This document shows, piece after piece, positions 9,458 through 18,189 of a stretch of DNA of 64,000 bases. Position 1 is the first letter of the stretch. Each line of letters begins with the position of its first letter. The DNA is from Bradyrhizobium sp. CCGB12 (GTDB lineage Bacteria > Pseudomonadota > Alphaproteobacteria > Rhizobiales > Xanthobacteraceae), in NCBI RefSeq assembly GCF_024199845.1, contig NZ_JANADO010000001.1, forward strand, positions 6,138,001 through 6,202,000, in the 5' to 3' direction. Both the position numbers and the translations under genes were made by a program. The notes below the pieces were generated by a model. It ran no database searches. It had not been told where the DNA came from and saw nothing but the letters and a program-made list of their open reading frames with translations.

Positions 9458-9653
9458 CTTGGTACTCCCAATGGAACTGGCAAAACGAGGTGACGCCGGT
9501 ATCCTCACCGCGCGTGCTGGGTAGACCCTTAGGGTTGGCGCTCCCCGCGTTCAAGGCAGCATCGCGCTCGTCCACAGCGCGCCCACACCTTCCTGCGACG
9601 TGTCGAAGAAAGCTGTTGTGTGATGCGACTCAGGCGTTGCGCGCCGGGGCCGT

Positions 9654-9959
9654 TCAATGCCCGTGGGGATGGACCTTCTTCATTGCGTCGATCTGCTCGG
9701 GCGTGGCCGTGCCCTGGTATTTCGACTTCCAGGTCTCGTAGGGCATGCCGTAGACGGCCTCGCGGCTCTCGTCCTTGCTCAGCGCGACGCCTTGGGCGTC
9801 GGCGGCGTCCTTGAGCCAGTTGGACAGGCAGTTGCGGCAGAAGCCCGCGAGATTCATCAGATCGATGTTCTGGACGTCCGTCCGGTTGCGCAAATGATCA
9901 ACCAGGCGGCGGAAAGCGGCCGCCTCGAGCTCCGTTCTGGTTTTGTCGTCGATTGCCAT
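9654..9959 (-). CDS. DUF1244 family protein
   Basis: This is a 101-residue protein with the full DUF1244 pattern: AFRRLVDHLRNRTDVQNIDLMNLAGFCRNCLSNW and MPYETWKSKYQGTATPEQ. It has two conserved Cys in FCRNCLSNW and a His-rich C-terminus (HPHGH). It is conserved as a single gene in Alphaproteobacteria and has no assigned function. No operon partner is seen. It is on the same strand as gapR, about 200 bp upstream of it. Confidence 0.9.
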   Translation of the reverse strand: MAIDDKTRTELEAAAFRRLVDHLRNRTDVQNIDLMNLAGFCRNCLSNWLKDAADAQGVALSKDESREAVYGMPYETWKSKYQGTATPEQIDAMKKVHPHGH

Positions 9960-10129
9960 AGCTGGATTCCTTGAGGCCCTTGCCCGATGCCGGTCACCCT
10001 TACGGGATTCAGGTGGGTCCTGTCACAGATTTTGCCATATCCCGGCGCAAAGGGAGCCAAATCCGGCCTCGGGCAGTTCCCCGGCCCCCTACGCCAAATC
10101 GTCCATGATCTGATATAGCTTCCGCGACA

Positions 10130-10723
10130 ATGATCGCCGAATCTCCCCGCTCCCCCCTTCGCCTGCTCGCCCGGTTGGTCCCGGTGCTGGCGGTCGCGCT
10201 GCTGTGCTTCTGGAGCAGCCCGGCCTCCGCCGATTTCCGGCTCTGCAACAACACGTCGAGCCGGGTCGGGATCGCGCTCGGCTACAAGGACGCCGAGGGC
10301 TGGACCACCGAGGGCTGGTGGAACATCTCGTCCCGTTCCTGCGAGACGCTGCTGCGGGGAACGTTGGTCGCCCGTTACTATTACATCTACGCCATCGACT
10401 ATGATCGCGGCGGCGAATGGTCGGGCCAGGCCTTCATGTGCTCGCGGGACAAAGAGTTCACCATCCGTGGCACCGAGGATTGCCTGGCGCGCGGCTACGA
10501 CCGCACCGGCTATTTCGAGGTCGATACCGGCGAGCAGCGGGCCTGGACGGTCCAGCTCACCGACGCCAACGAACAGCCGGCGCAGCAGCGCGTGCCCGGC
10601 CTGCCCGGCCCGGTTGGCCCGGGCGGGGTTCCGGGTTTGCCCAACAGCCCGCCCGGTGGTACGCCCCCCGCGCCTGGCCTCCCGCCAGCCGCTGCCCCGC
10701 CCCCGTCTGGAAGTAAGCCATGA
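10130..10723 (+). CDS. DUF1036 family secreted protein
   Basis: The 197-residue product has a signal peptide (LVPVLAVALLCFWSSPASA, cleavage about residue 35). The DUF1036 domain follows: FRLCNNTSSRVGIALGYKDAEGW, GWWNISSRSCETLL, YYYIYAIDY and FMCSRDKEFTI. Cys pairs may form disulfides. The C-terminal 45 residues are Pro/Gly-rich and probably disordered. The stop codon overlaps the pyk start by ATGA at 10720-10723, so the two genes are likely translationally coupled. The function of DUF1036 is unknown. Confidence 0.88.
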   Translation: MIAESPRSPLRLLARLVPVLAVALLCFWSSPASADFRLCNNTSSRVGIALGYKDAEGWTTEGWWNISSRSCETLLRGTLVARYYYIYAIDYDRGGEWSGQAFMCSRDKEFTIRGTEDCLARGYDRTGYFEVDTGEQRAWTVQLTDANEQPAQQRVPGLPGPVGPGGVPGLPNSPPGGTPPAPGLPPAAAPPPSGSKP

Positions 10724-12156
10724 GGCGCCTTCGCCGTATCAAGATTCTCGCGACCCTGGGACCTGCCTCTTCGGACCTCGCGATGATCCGCCGCCTGTTC
10801 GAGGCCGGCGCCGACCTGTTCCGCATCAACATGAGCCATACCCCGCACGACAAGATGCGGGAGCTGGTGGCGACGATCCGCAACGTCGAGAGCAGCTATG
10901 GACGGCCGATCGGCATCCTGGTCGACCTCCAGGGGCCGAAGCTGCGGCTCGGCTCCTTCACTGACGGCGCCATCCAGCTCCAGAATGGCCAGACCTTCAT
11001 TCTGGATTCCGACAAGGCGCCGGGCGATGCCACCCGCGTCAATCTCCCGCATCCGGAGATTCTGGCGGCGTTGCGGCCCGGCCATGCGCTGCTGCTCGAC
11101 GACGGCAAGGTGCGCCTGATCGCGGAGGAGACCTCGAAGGAGCACGCGGTGACGCGCGTCGTGGTCGGCGGCAAGATGAGCGACCGCAAGGGCGTCAGCC
11201 TGCCCGACACCGATCTGCCGGTCTCCGCGATGACGCCGAAGGACAAGGCCGACCTCGAGGCGGCGCTCGTCACCGGCGTCGACTGGATCGCGCTGTCCTT
11301 CGTGCAACGCGCCGACGACGTGATCGAGGCCAAGAAGATGATCCGCGGCCGCGCCGCCGTCATGGCCAAGATCGAGAAGCCGCAGGCGATCGACCGCCTC
11401 GCCGACATCATCGAGGCCTCCGACGCCCTTATGGTGGCGCGCGGCGACCTCGGCGTCGAGCTGCCGCTCGAGCGCGTGCCGAGCCTGCAGAAGCAGATGA
11501 CGCGGATGGCGCGCCGCGCCGGCAAGCCGGTGGTGATCGCGACCCAGATGCTGGAATCGATGATCCAGTCGCCGGTGCCGACCCGCGCCGAAGTCTCCGA
11601 CGTCGCCACCGCCGTCTATGAGGGCGCCGACGCCATCATGCTGTCGGCGGAATCGGCGGCGGGCAAATTCCCGGTCGAGGCGGTCTCGACCATGAACCGC
11701 ATCGGCGAGGAGGTCGAGCGCGACCCGACGTACCGGTCGGTCGTTACAGCACAGCGCCCTGCCCCGGAATCCACCGCGGGCGATGCCATCGCGGACGCCG
11801 CCCGGCAGATCGCCGAGACGCTCGACCTGCCCGCCTTGATCTGCTGGACCAGCTCGGGCTCGACCGCCGTGCGCGTGGCGCGCGAGCGGCCCAAGCCGCC
11901 GATCGTGGCGATCACGCCGAACATCACCGCCGGCCGCCGGCTCGCCGTCGTCTGGGGCGTGCACTGCGTGGTAGCGGAGGATGCCCGCGACCAGGACGAC
12001 ATGGTCGGCCGCGCCGGCCAGATCGCGTTCCGGGACGGCTTCGTCCGCGCCGGCCAGCGCGTCATCATCGTCGCTGGCGTGCCGCTCGGCATTCCCGGCA
12101 CCACCAACATGGTGCGCATCGCCTCGGTCGGCCCCGGGGGCGACGCCCATATCTGA
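10720..12156 (+). CDS. pyk: Pyruvate kinase
   Basis: The 478-residue enzyme converts phosphoenolpyruvate and ADP to pyruvate and ATP. It has the N-terminal KILATLGPASS, the RINMSH substrate motif, the B-domain (about 65-165), the active-site motif MAKIEKPQAI, the metal/substrate segment MVARGDLGVELP and TQMLESMI. Length agrees with bacterial pyruvate kinases. It starts four bases inside the DUF1036 gene (ATGA) and is followed by a strong hairpin terminator at 12278. Confidence 0.97.
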   Translation: MRRLRRIKILATLGPASSDLAMIRRLFEAGADLFRINMSHTPHDKMRELVATIRNVESSYGRPIGILVDLQGPKLRLGSFTDGAIQLQNGQTFILDSDKAPGDATRVNLPHPEILAALRPGHALLLDDGKVRLIAEETSKEHAVTRVVVGGKMSDRKGVSLPDTDLPVSAMTPKDKADLEAALVTGVDWIALSFVQRADDVIEAKKMIRGRAAVMAKIEKPQAIDRLADIIEASDALMVARGDLGVELPLERVPSLQKQMTRMARRAGKPVVIATQMLESMIQSPVPTRAEVSDVATAVYEGADAIMLSAESAAGKFPVEAVSTMNRIGEEVERDPTYRSVVTAQRPAPESTAGDAIADAARQIAETLDLPALICWTSSGSTAVRVARERPKPPIVAITPNITAGRRLAVVWGVHCVVAEDARDQDDMVGRAGQIAFRDGFVRAGQRVIIVAGVPLGIPGTTNMVRIASVGPGGDAHI

Positions 12157-12172
12157 TGTCCGGCCGCTCAAA

Positions 12173-12206
12173 CAAAAAGTGCGAAAACAACCCCATGCAC
12201 AGTAGA
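12173..12206 (+). repeat. Short dispersed motif downstream of pyk
   Basis: The sequence around AAAAAGTGCGAAAACAACCC and CATGCACAGTAGAAC lies just after pyk. I recall a near-identical motif recurring in Bradyrhizobium intergenic DNA and giving spurious ORF ends that read CENNPMHS or VRKQPHAQ. Only one copy is in this window, so the repeat claim rests on memory. Confidence 0.35.
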
Positions 12207-12277
12207 ACGCGACTTCGGCGGCTGTGCTCGGGTTTCTCGAAAAGCTCTGCGCGACCAACGGCCTGAGCGCAATCAGG

Positions 12278-12305
12278 CCGCCGCGCGGGTCGCGCGGCGG
12301 ATTTT
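12278..12305 (+). terminator. Intrinsic terminator of pyk
   Basis: CCGCCGCGCG (12278-12287) and CGCGCGGCGG (12291-12300) form a perfect 10-bp stem with a 3-nt loop, followed by ATTTT. It lies between the convergent pyk and TetR genes. A second smaller hairpin (CGGCCTGA ... TCAGGCCG) sits just upstream. Confidence 0.8.
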
Positions 12306-12984
12306 ACGCCCCAACCAGCGCCTTCGCGGTCGGCAGCAGCGTCTGCTGCACCACCAGCCCCCTGGCGCGGGCGTCCATGACGCCGACAGCGCGCAGCGCC
12401 AGCAGCGTCACGGTCTGCACCGCGTCGCGCATCTTGATAGGATCTTCGAGATTGTCGGGCGCGAGCGGCCCGACCAGGGCCTCATGCAGCGCGCCGAGCA
12501 GCGCGGTGGCGGCGAGCGCGGTGTCCTGCGCCGGCAGGTGGCCGGCGCGCACGGCGGCGTCGATCCGGGACGCGATCTCGCCGGCGATCTCGCGCCGGCT
12601 GGCCAGGCGCGAGGCGCTGACATCGACATCGACTGGCTCGGCCAGGATGCCCCAGGCCAGCCTGCGCTGCGACAGCGTATGCATCGCCACGGTGGTGACG
12701 GCGGCCGCCAGCGCCGAAGACGGCCCCGGCGCGGCATCGGCCGCCCGGCGGATCGCCGCGAGCTCATCGCGGGAGACCTCGGCGATCAATTCGGAGATCA
12801 GCTCGGCCTTGGAGGGGAAGTAGCGGTAGACCGTGCCGGCCGCGACGTTGGCCCGGACCGCGACCGGCGCAATCTGCACCGCGACCATCCCGCCTTCCGC
12901 CGCAGCCTCCCGCGCCGCCGCCAATATCGCACTGCGCCGCGCCGCAAGGCGCTTCACCACTTGATGCGTCCGCCGGTAAACCAT
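12304..12984 (-). CDS. TetR family transcriptional regulator
   Basis: From the ATG at 12982-12984 the protein has 226 residues. The HTH is at about 15-65 (ILAAAREAAAEGGMVAVQIAPVAVRANVAAGTVYRYFPSKAELI), typical of TetR. The C-terminal ligand domain (about 85-220) is Ala-rich and helical. The upstream part of the open frame (to 13098) lacks family resemblance. It is convergent with pyk, and its target is not evident from context because no enzyme or transporter gene is adjacent in the right orientation. Confidence 0.85.
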   Translation of the reverse strand: MVYRRTHQVVKRLAARRSAILAAAREAAAEGGMVAVQIAPVAVRANVAAGTVYRYFPSKAELISELIAEVSRDELAAIRRAADAAPGPSSALAAAVTTVAMHTLSQRRLAWGILAEPVDVDVSASRLASRREIAGEIASRIDAAVRAGHLPAQDTALAATALLGALHEALVGPLAPDNLEDPIKMRDAVQTVTLLALRAVGVMDARARGLVVQQTLLPTAKALVGA

Positions 12985-13370
12985 GGCGCGCTTCCTGTCC
13001 CACACGCCAGCCACACGCCCTGCGGCCGAACGCGTCGTCACGTCAAACGATGCAAATTGCCCCGCAAGGACTGAACAACTATTCAGGGTGAATGACAAGA
13101 TGGAAATGCATGACGCGTCACAGCAAAGGGCTGGAGCGCCAAGCTCAGCCAGCGTGTGGCGTGCCTGAAAGTCTGCGCGCGGCCCATCCTTCAGACGCCC
13201 GCCTACGGCGGACCCTCAGGATGAGGTCACGTTTTGCGGCTGATGTCCGACCCCTCATGGTGAAGAGCCCGCCAAAGCGGACGTCTCGAACCATGCAGGC
13301 CAAGACGCCTCCAGTTTCACGCAAGCGGGAGAAATCCACGCAGCCGTGCCGTTCCCCCGCCCAAAAGAAA
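12985..13370. other. Intergenic region without a recognisable gene
   Basis: The stretch between the TetR start and the pilin terminator contains only short frames without family resemblance. The segment around 13165-13220 (GGCCCATCCTTCAGACG ... GACCCTCAGGATGAGG) looks like a decayed palindromic intergenic repeat. Confidence 0.4.
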
Positions 13371-13395
13371 AGAGCCCCGTCCGAGACGGGGCTCT
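13371..13395 (-). terminator. Intrinsic terminator of the Flp pilin gene
   Basis: On the minus strand AGAGCCCCGTC pairs with GACGGGGCTCT across a short loop and is followed by TTTTCTTTTGG. It lies about 24 bp after the pilin stop codon. Confidence 0.85.
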
Positions 13396-13418
13396 CGAAA
13401 TTCTGAAGACGTCCAGTC

Positions 13419-13583
13419 TTACTTCAGGCTGGTCGAGATCGAGCCGAACTTGGTGTTCAGCGAGCTGCCGAGATTGTTGACGACGGTGATGATCGCGAGC
13501 GCGATGCCGGCGGCGATCAGGCCGTATTCGATGGCGGTGGCGCCGGATTCGTCTTTCACGAAACGCGAAACGAGGTTCTTCAT
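13419..13583 (-). CDS. Flp/Fap family type IVb pilin
   Basis: The 54-residue prepilin starts at the ATG at 13581-13583 (MKNLVSRFVKDESGATAIEY). The type IVb signature is complete: a short charged leader ending in Gly, the GATAIEY motif with Glu at +5, and one hydrophobic helix (GLIAAGIALAIITVV). Cleavage by the prepilin peptidase TadV/CpaA is expected between Gly and Ala. No tad/cpa assembly genes are in the window, so this is an orphan pilin gene with its own terminator. A ribosome binding site GGAG lies just upstream. Confidence 0.93.
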   Translation of the reverse strand: MKNLVSRFVKDESGATAIEYGLIAAGIALAIITVVNNLGSSLNTKFGSISTSLK

Positions 13584-13847
13584 AGACTGCTCCAAAGAGT
13601 AAAGGGCTACAAACTGGCCTGGTCTTTTCGGCTTCCCAGCGCCGCCCGACCATGCGGCCGAACGTAGAGGCAAAGAATTGCGCCGCAGTTAATTCGACTG
13701 CGTAAACACGAAGCGGATTGCACGTATTGGCCGATGGTAAACCGAAATTGAGAACAATCGGTTAAATGGTAAGTATCTGCGGCAATGCTGCGGAGCGCGA
13801 TTTACCCGAAGTTATGACCACCCGTGGTCCAATGCCGCCCGCTCGGC

Positions 13848-13965
13848 CTGAAGCGCGATGAGATGAATCGTTCATCGCGCTTCAGCTTATTGTTTGAGCA
13901 TGGTCTTCCCGGAAAACCGCACCACGCTTTGCGCTAGCGCGGCCCTTCGGCTCCGGATCATGCTC
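13848..13965. repeat. Composite palindromic repeat upstream of the membrane protein gene
   Basis: Two parts are visible. CTGAAGCGCGATGA (13848-13861) and TCATCGCGCTTCAG (13872-13885) form a perfect 14-bp stem. Next, GAGCATGGTC (13896-13905) and GATCATGCTC (13956-13965) are inverted with one mismatch and enclose GGAAAACCG. From memory both parts resemble highly dispersed repeats of Bradyrhizobium and other Rhizobiales. The rest of the 13584-13997 gap holds the pilin promoter region and nothing else recognisable. Confidence 0.65.
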
Positions 13966-13997
13966 GACCGACAAGAACAACAGGACGACGAGGCGGC

Positions 13998-15485
13998 ATG
14001 TCCATTTCCTTTGCCAACAGCATTGCGGTGCAGAGCCGCGCGCGGGCCCTTGTGCCGCTATGCGTCGGTGCCGGCGCCTATCTCTTCTTCCTCTTTGTCG
14101 GCGACACGCTGCTTCAGGACTCCGACTCGTTCTGGCAGATCAAGATCGGGCAATGGATCCTCGATCACGGCGCCATGCCCACCACGGATTTCTATTCGTT
14201 CACGCGGACGGGCGCGCCCTGGATCTCGACGTCGTGGCTGTCGCAGGTGATGTTCGCGTTCTCCTACGCGCAATGGGGCTGGGCCGGGCCCGTGATCCTC
14301 ACCGCGGTGGGGGTCGCGCTGTCGGCCGCGATCTTCGTCTATCTGCTCGATGCGCAGATCGAGGCACCGCGCGCGGTGCTGTTCGCGATGCTGGCGCTGC
14401 TGCTGTCGCTGCATCATGTGCTGGCGCGTCCGCATATCCTGGCGCTGCCGGTCATGGTGGCGTGGATCGGCCTCTTGATGGCGGCGGCCGACCGCCGGAG
14501 CGCGCCGTCCTGGACCTGGCTGCCGCTGATGGCGCTCTGGGCGAATTTGCACGGCGGCTTCGTGCTGGGCCTTGCGCTGATCGGCCCGATCTCGCTCGAG
14601 GCGGTCGAGCATGCCGAGAAGGGAAAACGGCTCCAACTGTTCCTGCGCTGGGTGCTGTTCGGTATCGGCGCGCTGATTGCGAGCTGCTGCACGCCTTACG
14701 GCTGGAAGACGCTGATGGGCGCGACCAACATCCTCAGCCTCGGCGAGCTGCTGTCGCTGATCTTCGAATGGATGCCGGCGAATTTTGCTACATTCACCTC
14801 GTTCGAAGGCGCCCTGCTCGGACTGATCGCACTCGGCTATTATCGCGGCCTCGTGCTCTCGGCGCCCAGGATCTTCCTGATCCTGTTCCTGACCTGGAGC
14901 GCGCTGACCCATGTCAGGAGCATCGAGGCCTTTGCGTTCCTGGTGCCGCTGGTGCTGGCAAAGCCGCTCGGCGAGATGTTTTCGCGCCCGCCAGTCGACG
15001 CCACCGATACCGACCGCTGGCCGGCCCGGACCGTCACCGCGCTCGGCGCACTGATGATCGTGGCCGCAAGCTGGACCTCGACCTCGCTCTACATGAACCA
15101 CCACCGCTTCACCTTCACGATGGCGCAGACGCCGGTTGCGGCGGTCGACCTGCTCGAGAAGCTCAAGGTGCAGCGCGTCTTCAACGCGTATCAGTTCGGC
15201 GGCTATCTGATCTCGCGCGACATCCCCGTCTTCGTCGACGGCCGCGCCGAGCTCTATGGCGAAAAGTTCGTCATGGACTTCTTCAAGGCGACGGAGGGCA
15301 AGAAGCCCGAGCTGCTGCCGCGCCTGCTCGACGAGCACAAGATCGACGCAACGCTCTTGGTCGCCGACGCGCCGGGTCCGCAGATCCTCGACCAGCTCAA
15401 GGGCTGGAAGCGGATCTACACGGACGACATCGCGGTGATCCATGTGCGGGACAACGCGGACGGCGCGGCGGCGACGGCGAAGTGA
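13998..15485 (+). CDS. Polytopic membrane protein, glycosyltransferase GT-C-like
   Basis: This 495-residue protein has about 9-11 hydrophobic helices (AGAYLFFLFVG, PVILTAVGVALSAAIFVYLL, FAMLALLLSL, and more to about residue 370) followed by a soluble C-terminal domain (about 385-490). The loop after the first helix, DSDSFWQIKIGQWILDHG followed by DFYSFT, resembles the acidic first loop of GT-C enzymes that use lipid-linked sugars. The periplasmic tail has FDGRAELYGEKFV-type segments. The acceptor is unknown. A homologous copy of its last ~45 codons is found at 25.79 kb. The ATG at 13998 is preceded by GAGG. Function as a glycosyltransferase is an inference. Confidence 0.8.
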   Translation: MSISFANSIAVQSRARALVPLCVGAGAYLFFLFVGDTLLQDSDSFWQIKIGQWILDHGAMPTTDFYSFTRTGAPWISTSWLSQVMFAFSYAQWGWAGPVILTAVGVALSAAIFVYLLDAQIEAPRAVLFAMLALLLSLHHVLARPHILALPVMVAWIGLLMAAADRRSAPSWTWLPLMALWANLHGGFVLGLALIGPISLEAVEHAEKGKRLQLFLRWVLFGIGALIASCCTPYGWKTLMGATNILSLGELLSLIFEWMPANFATFTSFEGALLGLIALGYYRGLVLSAPRIFLILFLTWSALTHVRSIEAFAFLVPLVLAKPLGEMFSRPPVDATDTDRWPARTVTALGALMIVAASWTSTSLYMNHHRFTFTMAQTPVAAVDLLEKLKVQRVFNAYQFGGYLISRDIPVFVDGRAELYGEKFVMDFFKATEGKKPELLPRLLDEHKIDATLLVADAPGPQILDQLKGWKRIYTDDIAVIHVRDNADGAAATAK

Positions 15486-15581
15486 GGCCGCTGCTTCGGG
15501 CGTGTCCTCTCAGATGCTCGCTTAGAGATGTGAAGCGGACGCACGGCGTCCGACAGATAGGCGGGCGCCGGCTTTTGACCC

Positions 15582-15734
15582 TGGCTGTGTGAAAACTCAA
15601 AAATCGAAACTCGACAAAGGAACGATATTTTTCAGTTCGAAGTTGAATCCGCTTGCGCGTTGAGCGACTAAAACGGTCTTGGACGAATAACTTCTTCTAT
15701 CGCGATTGAGCGTCTTCGCGTTTTCACACAGCCA
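15582..15734. mobile_element. MITE-like element with 15-bp perfect terminal inverted repeats
   Basis: TGGCTGTGTGAAAAC (15582-15596) and GTTTTCACACAGCCA (15720-15734) are perfect inverted copies at the two ends of a 153-bp, AT-richer segment. The flanks share GACCC (15578-15582 region and 15736-15740), offset by one base, so a target duplication is possible but not clean. There is no transposase inside. A minus-strand frame across it is probably a chance ORF. The rest of the 15486-15929 gap shows no gene. Confidence 0.7.
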
Positions 15735-15929
15735 AGACCCAAAGCGGACGTTAACCCGGATTGTCATTCCCCGATGGATCGTGCCCACCCCTATCAGCAT
15801 CCAGCGGTGCGTCAACTCCCATCAGAATCAGCGCGATAGCGAAGCCTGAACCGCGCTGTCGTAAACACTACGCTTGATGATTGGAAATCGGCTTCCCTTC
15901 CGATTGCGGATAGAGGTGTTTCCGCTCGA

Positions 15930-16676
15930 TCATTGGCGACCTCCGGTTAACGTGGAAGCAACTAACGATGCACCAGCAATTAGAACCAGCATCAACACAG
16001 TTTTGCGAAACGTCTCATCGTTGATCGCTCCGTAGAGTTTAAAGCCTATCCAGATGCCTGCTACCATGAATGGCAGACCCAGGCCGTAAAGCTTAATGGT
16101 GTCGGGCGTGTACGATCCCGCGATCAGTTGCGAGATCGAGATGATCACGAAGGCCGCAAACAGCACCGGCTGAAACACCGAGCGCTGCTTGTCCCGCGAC
16201 CATCCGCGCCACTGGCAGGAGATAGTTGAGACGATGCCGCCAAGACCGGTGAGGCCTCCGAGCAACCCGTTGGAGATGCCGATGGCGACGTCGGCCAGCG
16301 TACCGATCTTCATTGGCTTTATGGTCGGGCGCACAAGGTTGTAGAGGGCGTACAGGACGAGCAGCACGCCGACGCCGAACCGCAACCAGGTCGCATTGAT
16401 GTAGGTCAGCAGCATCACGCCGATCGGAATGCCGATTGCCGTACCCAGAGTCAGCGGCCAGACGTTTTGCCAGTTCAGTTCATGACGCAGCTTCGCGATG
16501 CCGTAACCCTGCGTGAGCAGCCCGTAGCCAGCGATTAGGGCCGCGGTCTGGATCGGAGTGATGATGTGCAGCCAAATGCCGGAGACGACAATGCCCATCG
16601 CGAATCCAGAGAAACCGCTAACAAAACCGCCCAGAAATGTTGCTAGTATGAAGGGGAAAAGAAGGTGACCATCCAT
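15930..16676 (-). CDS. TauE/SafE family sulfite exporter-like permease
   Basis: From the ATG at 16674-16676 this 248-residue protein has about eight hydrophobic helices and the two internal repeats of the family. Gly-rich helix starts are seen in FLGGFVSGFSGFAMGIVVSG and in the second half in SNGLLGGLTGLGG. TauE/SafE proteins export sulfite or organosulfonates, but substrates differ widely and none can be named here. An upstream GTG/ATG near 16724 is possible but gives a non-hydrophobic Cys-rich extension. No sulfur-metabolism gene is adjacent. Confidence 0.88.
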   Translation of the reverse strand: MDGHLLFPFILATFLGGFVSGFSGFAMGIVVSGIWLHIITPIQTAALIAGYGLLTQGYGIAKLRHELNWQNVWPLTLGTAIGIPIGVMLLTYINATWLRFGVGVLLVLYALYNLVRPTIKPMKIGTLADVAIGISNGLLGGLTGLGGIVSTISCQWRGWSRDKQRSVFQPVLFAAFVIISISQLIAGSYTPDTIKLYGLGLPFMVAGIWIGFKLYGAINDETFRKTVLMLVLIAGASLVASTLTGGRQ

Positions 16677-16980
16677 AGTGCTCGCTCCATAAGAAAGCGA
16701 GCAGCGCTTGCATGGGATGACCACTTAACGGGGAGGCTGCGACGTCCCCAGCCCTGCCATCCTACGAAAACGATCTACTCCTTGGCAATAGGGTCATCTA
16801 CTTGTGGCTCTTCGCGTCGTTTAGGGTCATCCGACGGCATCTCCGAGGGGGTAGACCCGCAAGCGGCGGATGCTGGGCCAAACCGTCGCGACGAACCCGG
16901 AGCAGACTTCGAATTCGAACGCTGTTAAAGCTTGTGCGACAACTCTCCTACGGAGTCGTTCCCGCAGCCCTCAAGTCATC
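16677..16980. other. Intergenic region without a recognisable gene (304 bp)
   Basis: Short plus-strand frames here are antisense or chance ORFs. It should contain the promoter of the TauE/SafE gene. I see no strong hairpin or repeat. Confidence 0.4.
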
Positions 16981-17883
16981 CTAGCCCTTGGTACTTGCCG
17001 TCTTGTCGAGCGCGGCGCGCAAGCCCTTTGCCAGCTTGATCGCGTCGTCGTTCGCCCAGAAGTGCATGAAGAACAGCCGCGGCTGCTCGTCCAGCATGTG
17101 GCTGTGAAGCGCCGTCACCTCGATACCGTGGGTCCGCAGCGCGACGATGACCGGGTTCACCTCGTCATTGGTCAGCACGAAGTCGCCGGTGATCGCCGCC
17201 TTGCCGCCGCCCGTCGGCTGGAAGTTGATGCCGATGGCAACGCCCATTGCGCCGACCGGGGTCAGCGGCATACCGTCCTCCGTGATCGGATCGTGCCGCT
17301 TCACGTTGAATTGGTAAACGCCGCCGTTGGCCTGTCCCTTCGTTCCGATGATCTGGTCGAGCTGCGCTGTATCTAGGTCGATGGCAGGCGGCGGGCTCGC
17401 CGGTGCCGCGACCGTCAGCGGTGTCCTGCTTTCCGCCAACGCGTCGCGGACGGCCGAGGCCAGCTTGACGGGATCACCGTGGCCGGCGACATGCATGTAG
17501 AACGTTGGCGGGCTCGCACGCAGCAGATGGTTGTGTACGGCGGTGATCTCGAGGCCATTCGCGATCATCTTCGCCATCACGGGATTGATCTCGGTCTCTA
17601 GAAGCACAAGGTCGCCCATGATCATGGCGCCGCCGTGCATCGGCTTGAAAGCAACCCAACCGCCCAGCGCCAGCGAAGGCTTGATGGTCACGCCGTCTAG
17701 GGTCACCGACAGGTCACTGCGTGGGAAGCCGTAGCGGTGAACATCGTCCGAGACTGCGGCCTTTCGACCGAGGGTCTCGTCGACCTTTTGCCAGTCGATG
17801 TCCTGCGCGCGCGCCATGTAGATGAACGGCAAGTAGGCAAGAGCAAAGCCAAGGGCCGTTAAAGTCCAGACTGTGCGTTTCAT
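16981..17883 (-). CDS. DUF1259 family secreted protein (LppY/LpqO-like)
   Basis: The 300-residue protein has an N-terminal signal peptide (WTLTALGFALAYLPFIYMARAQ). Two copies of the DUF1259 unit follow: about 28-150 (VDETLGRKAAVSDDVHRYGFPR, ALGGWVAFKPM, GDLVLLETEINPVMAKMIANGLEITAVHNHLL) and about 165-295 (LDQIIGTKGQANGGVYQFNVKR, GDFVLTNDEVNPVIVALRTHGIEVTALHSHML). The repeated T-A-L/V-H-x-H motif suggests metal binding. The family's role is unknown. A good ribosome binding site (GGAGG) precedes the start, and it is 16 bp after the small periplasmic protein gene, so they form an operon. Confidence 0.88.
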   Translation of the reverse strand: MKRTVWTLTALGFALAYLPFIYMARAQDIDWQKVDETLGRKAAVSDDVHRYGFPRSDLSVTLDGVTIKPSLALGGWVAFKPMHGGAMIMGDLVLLETEINPVMAKMIANGLEITAVHNHLLRASPPTFYMHVAGHGDPVKLASAVRDALAESRTPLTVAAPASPPPAIDLDTAQLDQIIGTKGQANGGVYQFNVKRHDPITEDGMPLTPVGAMGVAIGINFQPTGGGKAAITGDFVLTNDEVNPVIVALRTHGIEVTALHSHMLDEQPRLFFMHFWANDDAIKLAKGLRAALDKTASTKG

Positions 17884-17899
17884 TTTACTCGTCCTCCAC

Positions 17900-18133
17900 T
17901 CAGTTTCGTTCTTTGATCTGGCCGCCGCCGTCGACGACGAGCGTCACCGGCTTGCCGTTCTTGACCGCCTTGGCCGTGGTGCCCTCGGCGGTCGGCTTGA
18001 CGTCGCTCACCTGCGAGTAGCCGGCCGCCTGGATCTTGGCGACGAGTTCCTCTTGTGCGAGCGCCAGGATTGGTGAGATGCCGACCGCGAGAGCCAGCAG
18101 AATTGCTGCCCGATAAATCGTCCGTGTTCTCAT
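17900..18133 (-). CDS. Small periplasmic PepSY-like protein
   Basis: The 77-residue product from the ATG at 18131-18133 has a signal peptide (AAILLALAVGISPILALAQ) and a mature part of about 50 residues: VAKIQAAGYSQVSDVKPTAEGTTAKAVKNGKPVTLVVDGG. That pattern (alpha helix, V-x-x-V, then K-x-G-K-x-V-x-L-x-V-D) resembles PepSY/BLIP-like periplasmic proteins. It is the first gene before the DUF1259 gene. Function unknown. Confidence 0.75.
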   Translation of the reverse strand: MRTRTIYRAAILLALAVGISPILALAQEELVAKIQAAGYSQVSDVKPTAEGTTAKAVKNGKPVTLVVDGGGQIKERN

Positions 18134-18189
18134 ATTCGTTCTCCTGGTCGTGTCCTCCGCCCCAGGTGAAGTCCGTCGGCGCCTACGCT

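Noticed and set aside
14058..15443. 461-codon minus-strand frame under the membrane protein gene
   Set aside because: It has Arg/Glu/His-rich, low-complexity composition and overlaps a gene with strong hydrophobic pattern; shadow frame.
15597..15815. 72-codon minus-strand frame across the MITE-like element
   Set aside because: The frame covers the short inverted-repeat element and non-coding flank; similar reading frames recur only because the element does. No ribosome binding site or family.
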